In this document: piece after piece, positions 1 through 10,626 of the stretch
Layout: each line of letters begins with the position of its first letter
Numbering within the stretch: the stretch's first letter is position 1
Assembly (NCBI GenBank): GCA_002105175.1
Contig: MCGE01000007.1
Location: 806,001-870,000 of the forward strand
Origin: Absidia repens
Taxonomy: Eukaryota; Mucoromycota; Mucoromycetes; Mucorales; Cunninghamellaceae
Direction of reading: 5' to 3'
DNA length: 64,000 nucleotides
Notes under the pieces: model-generated
What the model was told of the DNA's origin: nothing
The model's database searches: none
What the model saw: only the letters and a program-made list of their open reading frames with translations
Translations under genes and position numbers: made by a program

Positions 1-520
1 ACACATGAGAACGAGAATCACAGGCCACAGAATGAGGAGGTTGGGTTAAATGGACACGGAGCCCAAGTTGGTTAGTCATAGTTCCACTTGCACAAAAGAG
101 ACCAGCTTCATGACCAGTGAGATCAGCCACATAGCGTTCCAAATCACGCACACTATCATCTTCCTACAAGAAGGTGAGAAAGAAAAAAAAAAAAGGGGAA
201 GAAGGGGTAAAATAAATAAACAAACATTTCAATCTTTGGGTGGGGGGACATAAATAGAAACTTACTTCAAATACACTATCGTTTCTAGTAGCCTTCTTCA
301 TGACTTCAAACATTTCATCAGTAGGGGCAGTAACAGTATCACTTCTAAAATCATAGAATTTTGCTTGAGGATCCACGGCAACAGAAGGGGCTTGAGCAGC
401 ATCACCGTTATGCGAGTTATTTTGAAAATAAACTCGACGAATAGGGGAGGTAGACAAGTATCTACAGGCCGACATTTGCATGAGGACGGGTTTGGATTTG
501 CTTAACATTGACATGACCAT
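1..520 (-). CDS. GLY1: L-threonine aldolase, 5' part (truncated by window edge)
   Basis: PLP-dependent aldolase that cleaves threonine/allo-threonine to glycine and acetaldehyde. Two exons are visible: 520..266 (85 codons, phase 0, donor GTAAGT) and 163..1, which runs off the left edge. The spliced protein reads YDFRSDTVTAPTDEMFEVMK at about residues 56-75, the typical N-terminal strand of the family, and continues across the junction as DSVFE/EDDSVRDLERYVADL and then GLFCASGTMTNQLGLR, the substrate and PLP-pocket region. The PLP lysine lies outside the window. The first 50 or so residues are rich in Ser, Arg and Met and have few acids, which suggests a mitochondrial presequence ahead of the catalytic domain; yeast Gly1 lacks such an extension. 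Family identity is certain; the location is inference. Confidence 0.9.
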
Positions 521-937
521 GATTGTTTATGAAATTACTAAAAGAGGCTGTTGATTCCACCGAGTAAAAAGTGTTTACTAAAAGAGGCTTTTGATTCCAC
601 CGAGTAAAAAAGTGTTTTTTTATTTGGTAATTTCAAAAAAATCGAGGGTTTTATAGTGAAAAACTTTTTCTTGTCGGAATGTGTCATCCGTGACCTTGTT
701 TTTTAGTTTATTACGATGGCCGACTGATACGGTTGGTTTTCTTTTGGTGTTCCGACCTTTTCAGCAAATGGGAAAAAAACGGGTCAAATTTGAGTGTTGT
801 CTATTTCCACATACGTAAACTTTGAAGTGATCTTGATTGATAATGTGTTCTGGTTTGGCTTAGTGCATCCCCTCAAGCTTCAACTGAGAAAGAAAAAAAA
901 TGGCTGTCTTTGTAAATTTGATGCTTCGATCCGATGA

Positions 938-971
<34 letters not shown>

Positions 972-1281
972 CCACGGGTGGACCCCGTTCCTGAGACCAA
1001 TAGTGGTTTTGGCAATTTTCATTATCACCCGAGGTGTCTCTTTTAAAATGGCATCAACTTTGTGAATGCAAAAGACAGAGACGCAACTCTGAGTTTGAAA
1101 TTTCACAATGAGGGGAAAGGCATAAAAAAGGGGTAGATCTTTCACTTTTTTTGCCTGCTACTTCTTTTTCTTTATTTAATCTTTTCTCTCTTTTTGTTTT
1201 TTGTTTTTTGTTTTTTTTTTTTTGTTGAATTAACCAAATGTCACAATGTCTACCTACAAAAGATGGTATACCTTTTTCGCC
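521..1281. other. Divergent intergenic region between threonine aldolase and PQ-loop genes
   Basis: Shared upstream region of two divergent genes. Besides the 40-bp tandem duplication it has a T tract of about 32 bases (940-971) and a second T-rich stretch near 1195-1225 just before the PQ-loop start. I see no further gene; open frames here come from homopolymers. Confidence 0.6.
537..617. repeat. Tandem duplication of a ~40-bp unit upstream of the threonine aldolase gene
   Basis: Two head-to-tail copies (about 537-576 and 577-617) share ACTAAAAGAGGC and TTGATTCCACCGAGTAAAAA, with one substitution (G/T) and one A inserted. The first copy starts 17 bases upstream of the ATG, so the unit lies in the 5' UTR or core promoter. 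Confidence 0.85.
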
Positions 1282-2564
1282 ATGGATTCGCGTAAGAAAT
1301 AGGATAAAAACTATTGTATTAAATTTGAATTTGACGATTTTTTCGTTAATTATTTGTATTAGTTTGTGTTTGGTGATTGTACTTATGGCTATTTAGATGG
1401 TGCCAGCGTATTATTAGGCTACTTATCGATTTTATTTTGGTTGAATGCACAATTTCCGTAAGTAACAAACAAACACCATATGTATCATGATGATTATGCT
1501 AAATGCTCTTTGTTTTCTTCTTCTCAATTAGACAAGTGATTGTAAACTATCGTCGTAGCTCCGCTGATGGACTCTCCATTACTTTTTTAGTTATATGGCT
1601 TGCAGGTATGTAATACAAAAAGATCATCCCGCTTCCTCTTCCATTCATGTTAAAAATGTATCTCACTTTTCTTTCTGAAGGCGACGCAGCCAATTTAATT
1701 GGATGTATTCTTACCAATCAATTGGCCTTCCAACGCTATCTTGGTATTTATTTTGTATCTGTGGACGTTTGTTTGGTATTACAATACTTTTACTACGGCA
1801 AATTGCAACAAAGAAAAGCGCGACCCCCAAATATCAACAACAACTATTACCGAAAAACGCATGAAGATACTTTTTTGGCGGCCTTTCAACATCCATCTGC
1901 TCAAACTCCCTTGTTGGTACAAAATGGATCGATAGACGGCGAGGATATCCTACCTTATTCTGTCTCAGTCTCACCGAACAAATGGTATACTTTGGCGCAA
2001 CATCCTCATGGTGGACTTGACAAAACGCCATCTACCACATCATTGTCGTCATCATCGTCATCGTCATCGTCATCGTCAACATCAGCGACAACTTCAGTAT
2101 CACCAACAAAAGGAAAAACAGCGACAACGGGATTAATGACCATCATGTTTCTTGGATTCCAAGGAGTTACTTCGACGTCCAGCACCAGCCTATTGTCTTC
2201 ATCACCGTCACTAGACATGCCCAGCTCGGTGGTGATTGGTACGTTTTTCGCCTGGTCATGCACTACCTTCTACCTTTCGTCCCGTGTTCCTCAAATTCGG
2301 AAAAACTTCAAAAGACGTTCGGTTCAAGGTCTCTCACCCTCATTATTTATCTTTGCTGTTTGTGGTAATTTGGCGTATACTTCTAGTATCCTTTTACACC
2401 CAGGTCAGACTCGTGATACCCTTCTGGACGCTCTTCCTTATTTGCTTGGTAGCGCTGGAACTTTGGTATTTGATCTCACTATTTTCCTCCAATTCCTTTA
2501 TTATAGTCGGCTCAAACACTCTCGACACGGCCATTCTTCTTCCTCCCCTGATCGCTCGGTTTGA
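1282..2564 (+). CDS. PQ-loop family vacuolar/lysosomal amino-acid transporter (YPQ1/PQLC2-like)
   Basis: Four exons: 1282-1291, 1397-1457, 1532-1605 and 1681-2564, giving 342 residues. The first exon has only 10 bases (ATG GAT TCG C); this start keeps the downstream frame, while the ATG at 1263 does not. Two PQ-loop repeats are clear: FPQVIVNYRRSSADGLS at residues 23-39, with the Pro-Gln pair at 24-25, and RVPQIRKNFKRRSVQGLS with Pro-Gln at 252-253. Each sits at a helix boundary, and the helices between them (GDAANLIGCILTNQL and following) match the 7-TM fungal YPQ/PQLC2 group, which exports basic amino acids or cystine from the vacuole. The central loop, residues about 100-225, is long and low-complexity with a Ser tract encoded by TCA/TCG repeats (2040-2080). 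The exact substrate is not shown by the sequence. Confidence 0.88.
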
Positions 2565-2885
2565 TTCTTGATATTTTTGTGACTATAGTGGTGATAGTTA
2601 GTAGTAGCAGTAGTATTCCCCCCTTCCCTTTTTTGATACCCTTCATGTATATATATTCCATTGTTTTTATTGTTTTTATGCTACCTCCTCATCGATACGC
2701 CATTGTTTTGTTTGTTTTATATAAATGATTACCTCTTTGCATTGACGCTAAAACAGGTTGCAGTTTTTTTTTATGATCCCGACATTTTTTAGATGCCGCC
2801 AAACCATCCCTTTTTTACACTTCCTTCCCATTTGCTTGTCTCCAGTCCCATATCCTATTTCACCTTATTTTTATTTTTTTTTTAC
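2565..2885. other. Short intergenic region
   Basis: A/T- and pyrimidine-rich spacer between tandem genes. It should hold the 3' end of the PQ-loop gene and the T-rich leader of the glycosyltransferase gene. No other feature seen. Confidence 0.5.
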
Positions 2886-5800
2886 ATGAAATGCCAACGA
2901 TGGTCAAAGCGTTTGATACACTTTTATACAGCCCTAATCCTGTTGTTGACTTTTATACTGTGGAAATGGGGTTATGACGATAGTTCAACCTCTACTACAA
3001 TAAACATTTACGCCAATCAACCACCCTTCAAACCATCTCCACTGAAGCAAATCAATTTTACTGTAACGAACCAACCGCCTACTGTCAGCCTACCAAATAA
3101 ATGGCCACAATTCAAATTTTGGAAGCAAGGCAAGTCTCAACGAAATAGAAGATATGAAAGTCGTTTACGTCAAGTATCTATTCACTAATGACCTCTCCAC
3201 CTTTGTTTGTTATTCTTTGAAATAGATGGATGGACCCTTCCCAAAACTCGAAGGAATGGAACCAAGTTTTCTCCATTGACGACATTTATACAAGATCTAC
3301 AAGATTATACTCTGATTGGTCACACCTACCCGGAACTTGATAGGCTTGGCAAAAGTGTACGGCTCTCTCGCTCTGTCAATGTTACGGTAGCCATTTATCT
3401 CGATGGGGACCTTCACCAATTGGATGCTTATTTGGCTATGCTGTCAAGACAAACGGTTAAGCCAGCTTCGCTATGGATTTTGTGGGCTTCCTCCTCTACG
3501 GCGATTCCACGTACAGCGATCAGCAATCGATTGAATGCTGTGACAATTCCAACAAGAACGATAGATGTCAACAACTACAGCAACAGCAAGGGGTATTCAT
3601 GGGTCAAACGATTGCACCTAGTCTCAACAACATGGGTATGGTTATTAGATATGCAGAAGGATATTTATCAGATTAAATCCATACCAAACAACGCCCTGGA
3701 ATACCTTTATCGCACCTCTCAGCTACCTGATTATCAACATACTTTGCTTGGATTGAATGCAATGTTACTACCTTCCAATGTGAACAAGGATGATTCTCGA
3801 CCCCAGTTTATTTGTCTGCCTTCCACTGACCATCCCTCTTTTGTATCTCAACGTGCTGACTTGCTCTATGGTGCTTGGCTACTAAACAAAGCGTGGCTGT
3901 TTTCTTTAGTCTGGGATTCATCTGATCAAACAACAGCAGGTCTTCCTCTACCTTATCACATCAGCTACTCGTTAAACTATCATCATCAGATACCCACCAT
4001 TGTTCTTCCCTCGCCAACGTCACAGTCCTCTATGGATACCTCCGGTTGCAATCATCTTCGACAAGCCTACCTCAACAATGATGCGTGGATTCAACAACGA
4101 TCTTTGCATAGGATGCCGACGGCTTTGGATTACCGACAGATCAGCATTTTACGCCAGGAGAAGAAACTCAATTATGCGCCACCCGTGATGTATCTGGTAG
4201 ATGGACCAGCACAGGCCAAAGTCCTAACACCTCTTCTCTGTCAACCTCAACGCCATCCGATTCATATTGTAGTGACTGGGCAACAACATGGACTCTCTGG
4301 AAAAGCTCTCCGAACAGCTATGGAACAGACAAAGGATTGCTTAGGCCAACAAGCGACGATGATTCATGACTTGGAATTGCCTGCTTATATGAACGACAAT
4401 GAAGCGTTTGTCGTTGGACGCATGATGGATGGTCTTCTTCTATTGACTCATGTGCTGCGCCCTGAGGTATTGGTCCATGTATCACTCCCTTCTTCATCAA
4501 CCTACGAGTCTCTCTCTCTGGCTTATGGAACACAAGAAGAATTCACATTGATTCATTTGCCATCGAATCAAGTCCACCATGCGTTATGGATTGCCGATTT
4601 ATCCCTGAATGCGCTCAAACGTAAGTGATTTCTGAAATTGTCTCCCGTCCTCTTCAATACACAAACAAACAAACAAACAAACAAACAAATAAAAAGATAT
4701 ACTAATTTGTATGCGTTCTGTATGCTTATGTAGATTGGAATTCCATATCCATTCAACTGGTGATCATTACCGATCGGCGACCTCACTCATTTTCTCGGCT
4801 TTTACAAACATGCGGCAAAAGTTATTTTTTGGGCGACCAGGTAGATTTGACGATTAACATGGAGCAATCTGCAGACAAGGTGACTCGGAATTTGGTGAAC
4901 AGTTTCGACTGGGTATATGGGTCCAAGACGGTGCGGCACCGAATACAAAAAGGGGGATTGATGCCGGCCATCGTAGAATCATGGTATCCTCGCAGCAACG
5001 ATGATTATGCAGTACTTTTAGAAGATGATATCTCTGTCTCACCTCTCTTTTATACGTGGGCCAAATACAATATTCTCAAGTACCGGTATGGCGACGAGAA
5101 GCATCAGCAGCAACAGCAACAGCAACATATCTACGGTATTAGTCTGTATTCGCCACGAAACGTTGAACTCCACCTTGTAGGACGCCGACCATTTGATCCC
5201 AACCAAGTTTTAGCGGACACGGGGTATCCAGCGCGGACACCGTATGCGAGCCAAATCCCATGCAGCTGGGGTGCGGTGTACTTTCCGGAACACTGGCGCG
5301 AATTTCACCAGTTTTTATCAGCACAATTGGAAGATCTTGCGACGAACCAGTACCTCAATATCAGCCTTCCCATGAGCCGATCGGACCGATGGAAGAAATC
5401 TTGGAAGAAATACTTTATCCAACTGGTGTATCTCCGTGGCTATGTGATGATCTACCCCAACTTCCAATCGTATGAATCGTTTGCCACCAATCATCTGGAA
5501 ATGGGCACCCATGTGAAATCCGAAAAGCGGGTCAACATTATCAGTACGTTTTTGGTGCCGCTCATGCAACGCGATACTCTACTCCATCAGTTGCCCAACA
5601 GGCGTCTACCTGATTTTGATCAACTACCTGTTTTGGATCTGTGGGGTCATCTGGTAGATCATGACATCTTGGACGAACGCGCAGCTGCATGGCATCCTCG
5701 AATCTCAGCATGTCGGCGACGTATTGGTCTCACATTTACACCTGACGATCTCCTCTGTCCTTTTACGAATATATCGGCTTGGGACCGCCCCGATACTCCT

Positions 5801-6064
5801 GTGACCACCAAGAAAATCAAGGTCTTGACCATGACGGAACTGGTTGAACCATTGGCCTATGTAACAGCTCCTGCTATGCCGTCCTTACTCAATCAAAAAG
5901 TGGATAATGACGAACTAGATTGGCCGCTCTCCATTGACGTGGCTCTTATGGCTCCTCCCTTAGTCGATAATACGTCTTTGGTGGAAACTGGCGATGATCA
6001 ATGGGAAGGCTTACATTTGGAATTGGCTTCTCTTCTGTCTACTCGTGGCCCTCTCAATAGTTAA
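2886..6064 (+). CDS. Large type II membrane protein, glycosyltransferase-like (GT-A/GT2-like), fungal family of unknown substrate
   Basis: Three exons: 2886 to about 3168, 3226-4620 and 4734-6064, giving about 1002 residues. The first donor is unresolved: the strong site at 3174 would give an early stop, while donors at 3169 (GTCAAG) or nearby GTCGTT keep the frame. I chose the ATG at 2886, not the in-frame upstream ATG at 2793, because it gives a classic signal anchor (basic MKCQRWSKR, then a hydrophobic segment at about 10-27) and because the region upstream is a T-rich leader. A lumenal stem of Pro/Asn/Gln follows. The N-terminal part has a GT2-like segment (VTVAIYLDGDLHQLDAYL); the C-terminal part has a well-conserved-looking block with VLLEDDISVSP at about 654-664, a DXD-type metal-binding candidate. 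Likely a Golgi protein acting on wall or glycoprotein glycans. The fold is inferred from motifs; the substrate is unknown. Confidence 0.7.
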
Positions 6065-6346
6065 AATTTAAGACTTTTTTATAGATCCATTAGAAACTCC
6101 TCCTCACTGAAAATATAGCCCTCTCCTTTATCATTTTTATTTATATATTATTCCCCTCTTTACATTTGTATATCTTTTATTATTATTATTATTTTTATTA
6201 TTATTATATACTAGTGCTACTTCTTGTCTATATATTACTTGTGCTGTTGTCCTTTGGAATAAATATGCTACGTGTTTTGAATATATGTGGGATGCTGATT
6301 TTAAGGGAGGTTGATGCTACTGGATTGGGTTGGCCAATGAGAAATC

Positions 6347-6377
<31 letters not shown>

Positions 6378-6464
6378 GCAGACACCGCTTATTTAAAATT
6401 TTTTTCTGAATTTCTTGGGTTTTTTATTCTTCTTCTTTCTTTTTTATTTTTTTACGACAATATC
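6065..6464. other. Intergenic region, 3' end of GT gene and PDH leader
   Basis: Contains AATAAA (about 6259-6264), likely the polyadenylation signal of the upstream gene, a TTA-rich microsatellite (6178-6208), and a T tract (about 6351-6377) followed by a T/C-rich leader directly before the PDH start codon. No gene seen. Confidence 0.5.
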
Positions 6465-7904
6465 ATGCTTCGATCGGTCTCTTCTCGTTTGTTGGCTAAT
6501 GTGAACAAGCCTACAGTGACTTTCATGGCTACTGTAAGTGACAATGATAGTCTACGTATAGAAACTGGTGTGGGAGAAAATGCTAACATGGTGGTTTTTT
6601 GTCGTTGATAGCGTGCTTTGTCTACCACTGCTCCTACCATGATGGCCTCTGCCGCTGATGACTCCGAAAAGATTAGTTTCTCTTTACCTTCTACCTCTTT
6701 TGAAATGTACAATGCCGATGCCCCTAGTTTGGATATGGAAATCACGAAGGCCGAATTGATGGACATGTACACCAAGATGACCACTATGCGTCGTATGGAA
6801 ATGGCAGCTGATGGTCTTTATAAAGCCAAGAAAATCCGTGGTTTCTGTCATTTGTGCAATGGTCAAGTAAGTGAAAAGGAATTGGGCTGGTGATATAGGA
6901 AGGGTGGGGGGTGGGGCATAAGCATCATGGCAAAACATCGACTTTTTGCGGGTAAACGCGGGTTGAGTCTATCAAAGTGATGAAGTTCACTCACTCATGC
7001 CTTTTCAAACGCCGTTTTTTTTTAGGAAGCTGTTTCGGTCGGTATGGAATCAGCCATCAACAGTGATGATCATGTCATTACTGCTTATAGATGTCACGGA
7101 TTTACCTATGTACGTGGTGGTAGTGTCAAGAGCATTTTAGCGGAACTGATGGGTCGTGAAGCTGGCATTTCCAAGGGTAAGGGTGGATCCATGCATATGT
7201 TTTCACCTCAATTCTACGGTGGCAATGGTATTGTTGGTGCTCAAGTTCCACTTGGTGCTGGTATTGCGTTTGCACAAAAATACAAGGAAATTCCCTCTGT
7301 GACGTTTTCTTTGTACGGTGATGGTGCGTCCAACCAAGGTCAAGTTTTTGAAGCGTTCAATATGGCCAAGCTTTGGGATTTGCCATGTGTCTTTGTGTGC
7401 GAAAACAACAAGTATGGTATGGGAACCTCTGACAAGCGTTCCTCCGCCTCCACGGAATACTTCAAGCGTGCCGGTTACATTCCTGGAATCAAGGTGAACG
7501 GAATGGACTCTTTAGCGGTCAAGCGTGCTTGTGAATGGGCGAAGGAATGGACATCTTCTGGCAAAGGCCCATTGGTGATGGAATTGGCAACATATCGTTA
7601 TGGCGGTCACTCCATGTCCGACCCTGGCACCACTTACCGTACCCGTGAAGAAATTCAACACATGCGTTCGACCTCGGACCCCATCACTGGATTGAAGCAA
7701 CTTTTGATCGAACACAACGTCGCCTCCGAAGCGGACCTCAAAGCGATTGACAAGGAAGCTCGCCGTGAAGTTGATCAAGCCCTCAAGGAAGCCGAAGCCT
7801 CCCCTGAACCCCCTCTCAAAGAATTCCACTCGGACATCTACCAACCTGGAACTGAACCCTCCGTTGTCCGTGGCCGTGAACCTAAGGAACTTTACTACTA
7901 TTAA
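6465..7904 (+). CDS. PDA1: Pyruvate dehydrogenase E1 component, alpha subunit, mitochondrial
   Basis: Thiamine-diphosphate-dependent decarboxylation of pyruvate in the mitochondrial matrix, as an alpha2beta2 heterotetramer with the E1 beta subunit. Exons 6465-6533, 6612-6866 and 7026-7904 give 400 residues, the family's usual size. The first 30 or so residues ([15 protein letters not shown]) form an Arg/Ser-rich mitochondrial presequence. The TPP motif is complete: [20 protein letters not shown] followed by NNKYGMGTS. The phosphorylation loop [16 protein letters not shown], which carries the regulatory serine of the PDH kinase site, is intact. Codon use is strongly biased (GGT, GTC, AAG), as expected for a highly expressed gene. 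AATAAA occurs near 8070 downstream. Confidence 0.97.
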
Positions 7905-8160
7905 TTCACACCCATCCCCATTCCAACTTTTTTTTTTAGTTTATTCCTATTATATACATGCCATTCCCCTCATATAGTTTTTTATCATCCTCTCTCTCCC
8001 TATCCCTTTTTTAGTTTTATTTTTCCTTCGATCTTGTTGATGAAACTAGACACCAATGAAATGCTTCAAAAATAAAAATCATGATCCCATTTAGAAAATT
8101 GTATGTTTTGTGTGTCATTATGGTTTTCGTTTTGCTGCGTTTATTTGATTGCTATGAATT

Positions 8161-8195
<35 letters not shown>

Positions 8196-10626
8196 GTCTT
8201 TAGATAATACAGGATGTATTAGCATAAGTGCAAGTTACCACATGCCCTTTTTCTCTATTTTACTTCTTTTTCGCTTTTCTCTACAAGCATATAATATATA
8301 TATATATATATATTTCATTTGGAGCTCACGAGGATCACAAAAGCTTTCACTATTGCTATGATGTTATTTTATACAGCTCTGGTGTTGTGATTAGGTGAAA
8401 TGAGACAAATGGGAGAGTTGAAGCTTGTCACGCCAACAACTTGGTTGAAGAAAAAAGAGTAACCTTACTCACAGGAAAAGTCGTCCAGCAAACATCACTC
8501 ACATTACTGTAGTATACAGTCCAGCAAGAACGTGAAGTGAATCTTAATTGTCGCAAGAATTTGATCTACTGAGCGCCGGGGGTGGGGAAGGGGGAGATTG
8601 CTGAAATGTAGTTTCTAACGAATTTAGAATCCTAGCCGTCTTACATGATAGTAGGCTTCAGTTTGGGCCTTTTTTTTATTGTACCACATGCAAATATAAA
8701 ATAAAATAAATAAGGTGATAACGAACTGGATATATACTGTACGTGTAGTATCAGCACGATATTGGCTTATTGATATAATTGCCAGAACATGAATAGTGCC
8801 ACCTTTCATATCAAGTAACGTAGAGCTGTTAATCAGTTACTCGGTCTGTGGTTGGTCATATATAAGCTACAAAGCTGATGGAGGTATCTGAGGTGGCAGG
8901 TACATGCACAGCAGACCTATATTAATTTATATGGTTGGTTGAGCAGGAATATGGTTATATTTGATAGTAAAATTTTCTAGATCTGCTAACCAGTTCCTGG
9001 GGTTCTGGGGGAGTAGAGTTGTCGTACTGGATGAATAAAAATGAAAGTATATGGTAGAATATCCACAAAACAACTACAATGACAATATTTTGTTTATTAT
9101 ACAATGTGTCAAAAGATATTTAAACCAGAAGTCGGATTTTATTAAAGCATATTGGCAGGTGCTAAAACTAAATGGAGGGGTTCATTATAACAGGGGAAGA
9201 ATCTACTGGAGGAAGCATGAGGGAGGGCATTTGAGATTTGAAGAATGGTCAACGCTAATCTAAAGGAAAATTTGTAAAATGGTAGCTAATATACTGTACA
9301 ATGCGTGAGAAACACTAAACAGACATCTGTTATTGAAGTGCAACAACACACACTAATCAAGAGGATCCTAATTGTAAAAAACAGGAATCTACTGAACAAG
9401 GCCTGATAAAAACAAATAAGGCATTTTCATTGAAGAAAATAAAAGAGATATATTTTATTCAGATTAGATGCAAACTATAGACAAACTAACGTCAAACTAA
9501 GCTAATGATGGTTCCAAGAAGCTATCTAATGGCGCCTTCAGATCCTAGATCCAAAATGGAAGGGTTTCCCCATGCATCTTGTAATCCCTAAACTGAAAAC
9601 GCTTCTAAACTAGACCTGACACTAATCCAAATCCCACATAACCTCAAAAAGTTGAAGGGTGAAGAAAAAACAAAGAAAAAAAAAAAAGAAAACGGAAAGA
9701 GAGAGGAAAAATAATTGAAGTGGGAGGAGTAAATAAATTCCACGTGGGCGGGATTTGAAATATTTTCTGTGAAGGTTTTGTCGGTGGATACAGCATAATA
9801 AATGAAATAGTACTAATCTTCCGGAAAAAACTGTGGGTGGCATAATGATACCCTCTTCTTTTTAAAGTGAATCCATCGTTCAATTGGCAGACTTGAGCAA
9901 TCCTGTGTCCTTTAGTTTGCCCCTCACCGTAGAATAATTTCCCATTTACCTGAACTAGCTTACATTACATAGATATATTATTTTGCAACAAGGTATCATA
10001 TCCCGCCTATGTCAACGATATGCACATTCCACACTTATCCCTGATAACTCATAAATATATAAATGACCCAAATTTTATTTTATCAAGTTAATTAATATAT
10101 TAAAAAGAGCATGGTGTAAATTCTTATCTAAAATAAACATCTATGACCATGAAATTTCATACCTTTCCTCCACTCACATCACCGTATCTAATCCTGACCT
10201 ATTCTTTTTTTTTTTCAGCACACATAAAAAACCCCATTGACGACGCGCAGAGCACGACAGTTGGGCCCCAAAGGGGCTGCCCACCAAAGTGCGAAATTGC
10301 GGTGGCTCTAATCCCTTCCCATCAAAACCCACACTTTAATAATAATAAAAAAAAAAACTCTGACACCCAATAAATTGAAAGATTTCCAAAAGCTCCAGCG
10401 GAGCACCAGAGCGTTTATTTTATTTTATTCTTCAAAGTATATATATATAGATATATATGTAAGTGATAAAGAAAACAACCAAAAACTAAATGAGGTAAAA
10501 TATTGAGGACACTATTCAAAAAACGGGGTATGTTCGAATTAAAAAAGTGAAGACGGGATAGCAAAGAAGGTGGGGGAAAGTACAAAAATATGTCTGGGGA
10601 TAAGATTCTAACCTAACATAAATAAT
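7905..10626. other. Long intergenic region with a dispersed repeat
   Basis: Between the converging PDH and chitin synthase genes. It contains a T tract (8167-8195), an AT dinucleotide run (8293-8312), repeat copy A (described separately) and A/T-rich DNA. The stretch 8640-9125 shows weak similarity to the outer parts of copies C and F and may be a decayed extension of copy A. I find no supportable gene; the open frame 9051-9263 lies inside the repeat. Confidence 0.5.
9125..9772 (-). repeat. Dispersed repeat family, copy A
   Basis: Collinear with copy F over about 640 bp, with many substitutions. Landmarks on the + strand: TGGCAGGTGCTAAAACTAAA near 9150, the ATTGAAG sub-repeats near 9335 and 9430, TTTTATTCAG near 9455, the best-conserved core GGGTTTCCCCATGCATCTTG near 9563-9582, and the end block CACGTGGGCGGGATTTGAAA at 9741-9760. 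Strand is given as minus because AATAAA signals and the E-box/GC-box-like end fit a minus-strand transcript. The 5' ORF frame is interrupted by TAG in this copy. Confidence 0.8.

Noticed and set aside
2006..2263. Minus-strand frame with a poly-Asp run opposite the PQ-loop gene
   Set aside because: It is the reverse complement of the Ser-codon repeat of the PQ-loop protein; no ATG-based gene structure or family resemblance.
2793..2885. Upstream ATG that would extend the glycosyltransferase-like protein
   Set aside because: The extension is translated from a T-rich leader and would place hydrophobic residues before a clear basic-hydrophobic signal anchor that starts at 2886.
9051..9263. 70-codon open frame
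   Set aside because: Overlaps repeat copy A; the same segment in copies E and F is not open, so it is not conserved as coding.
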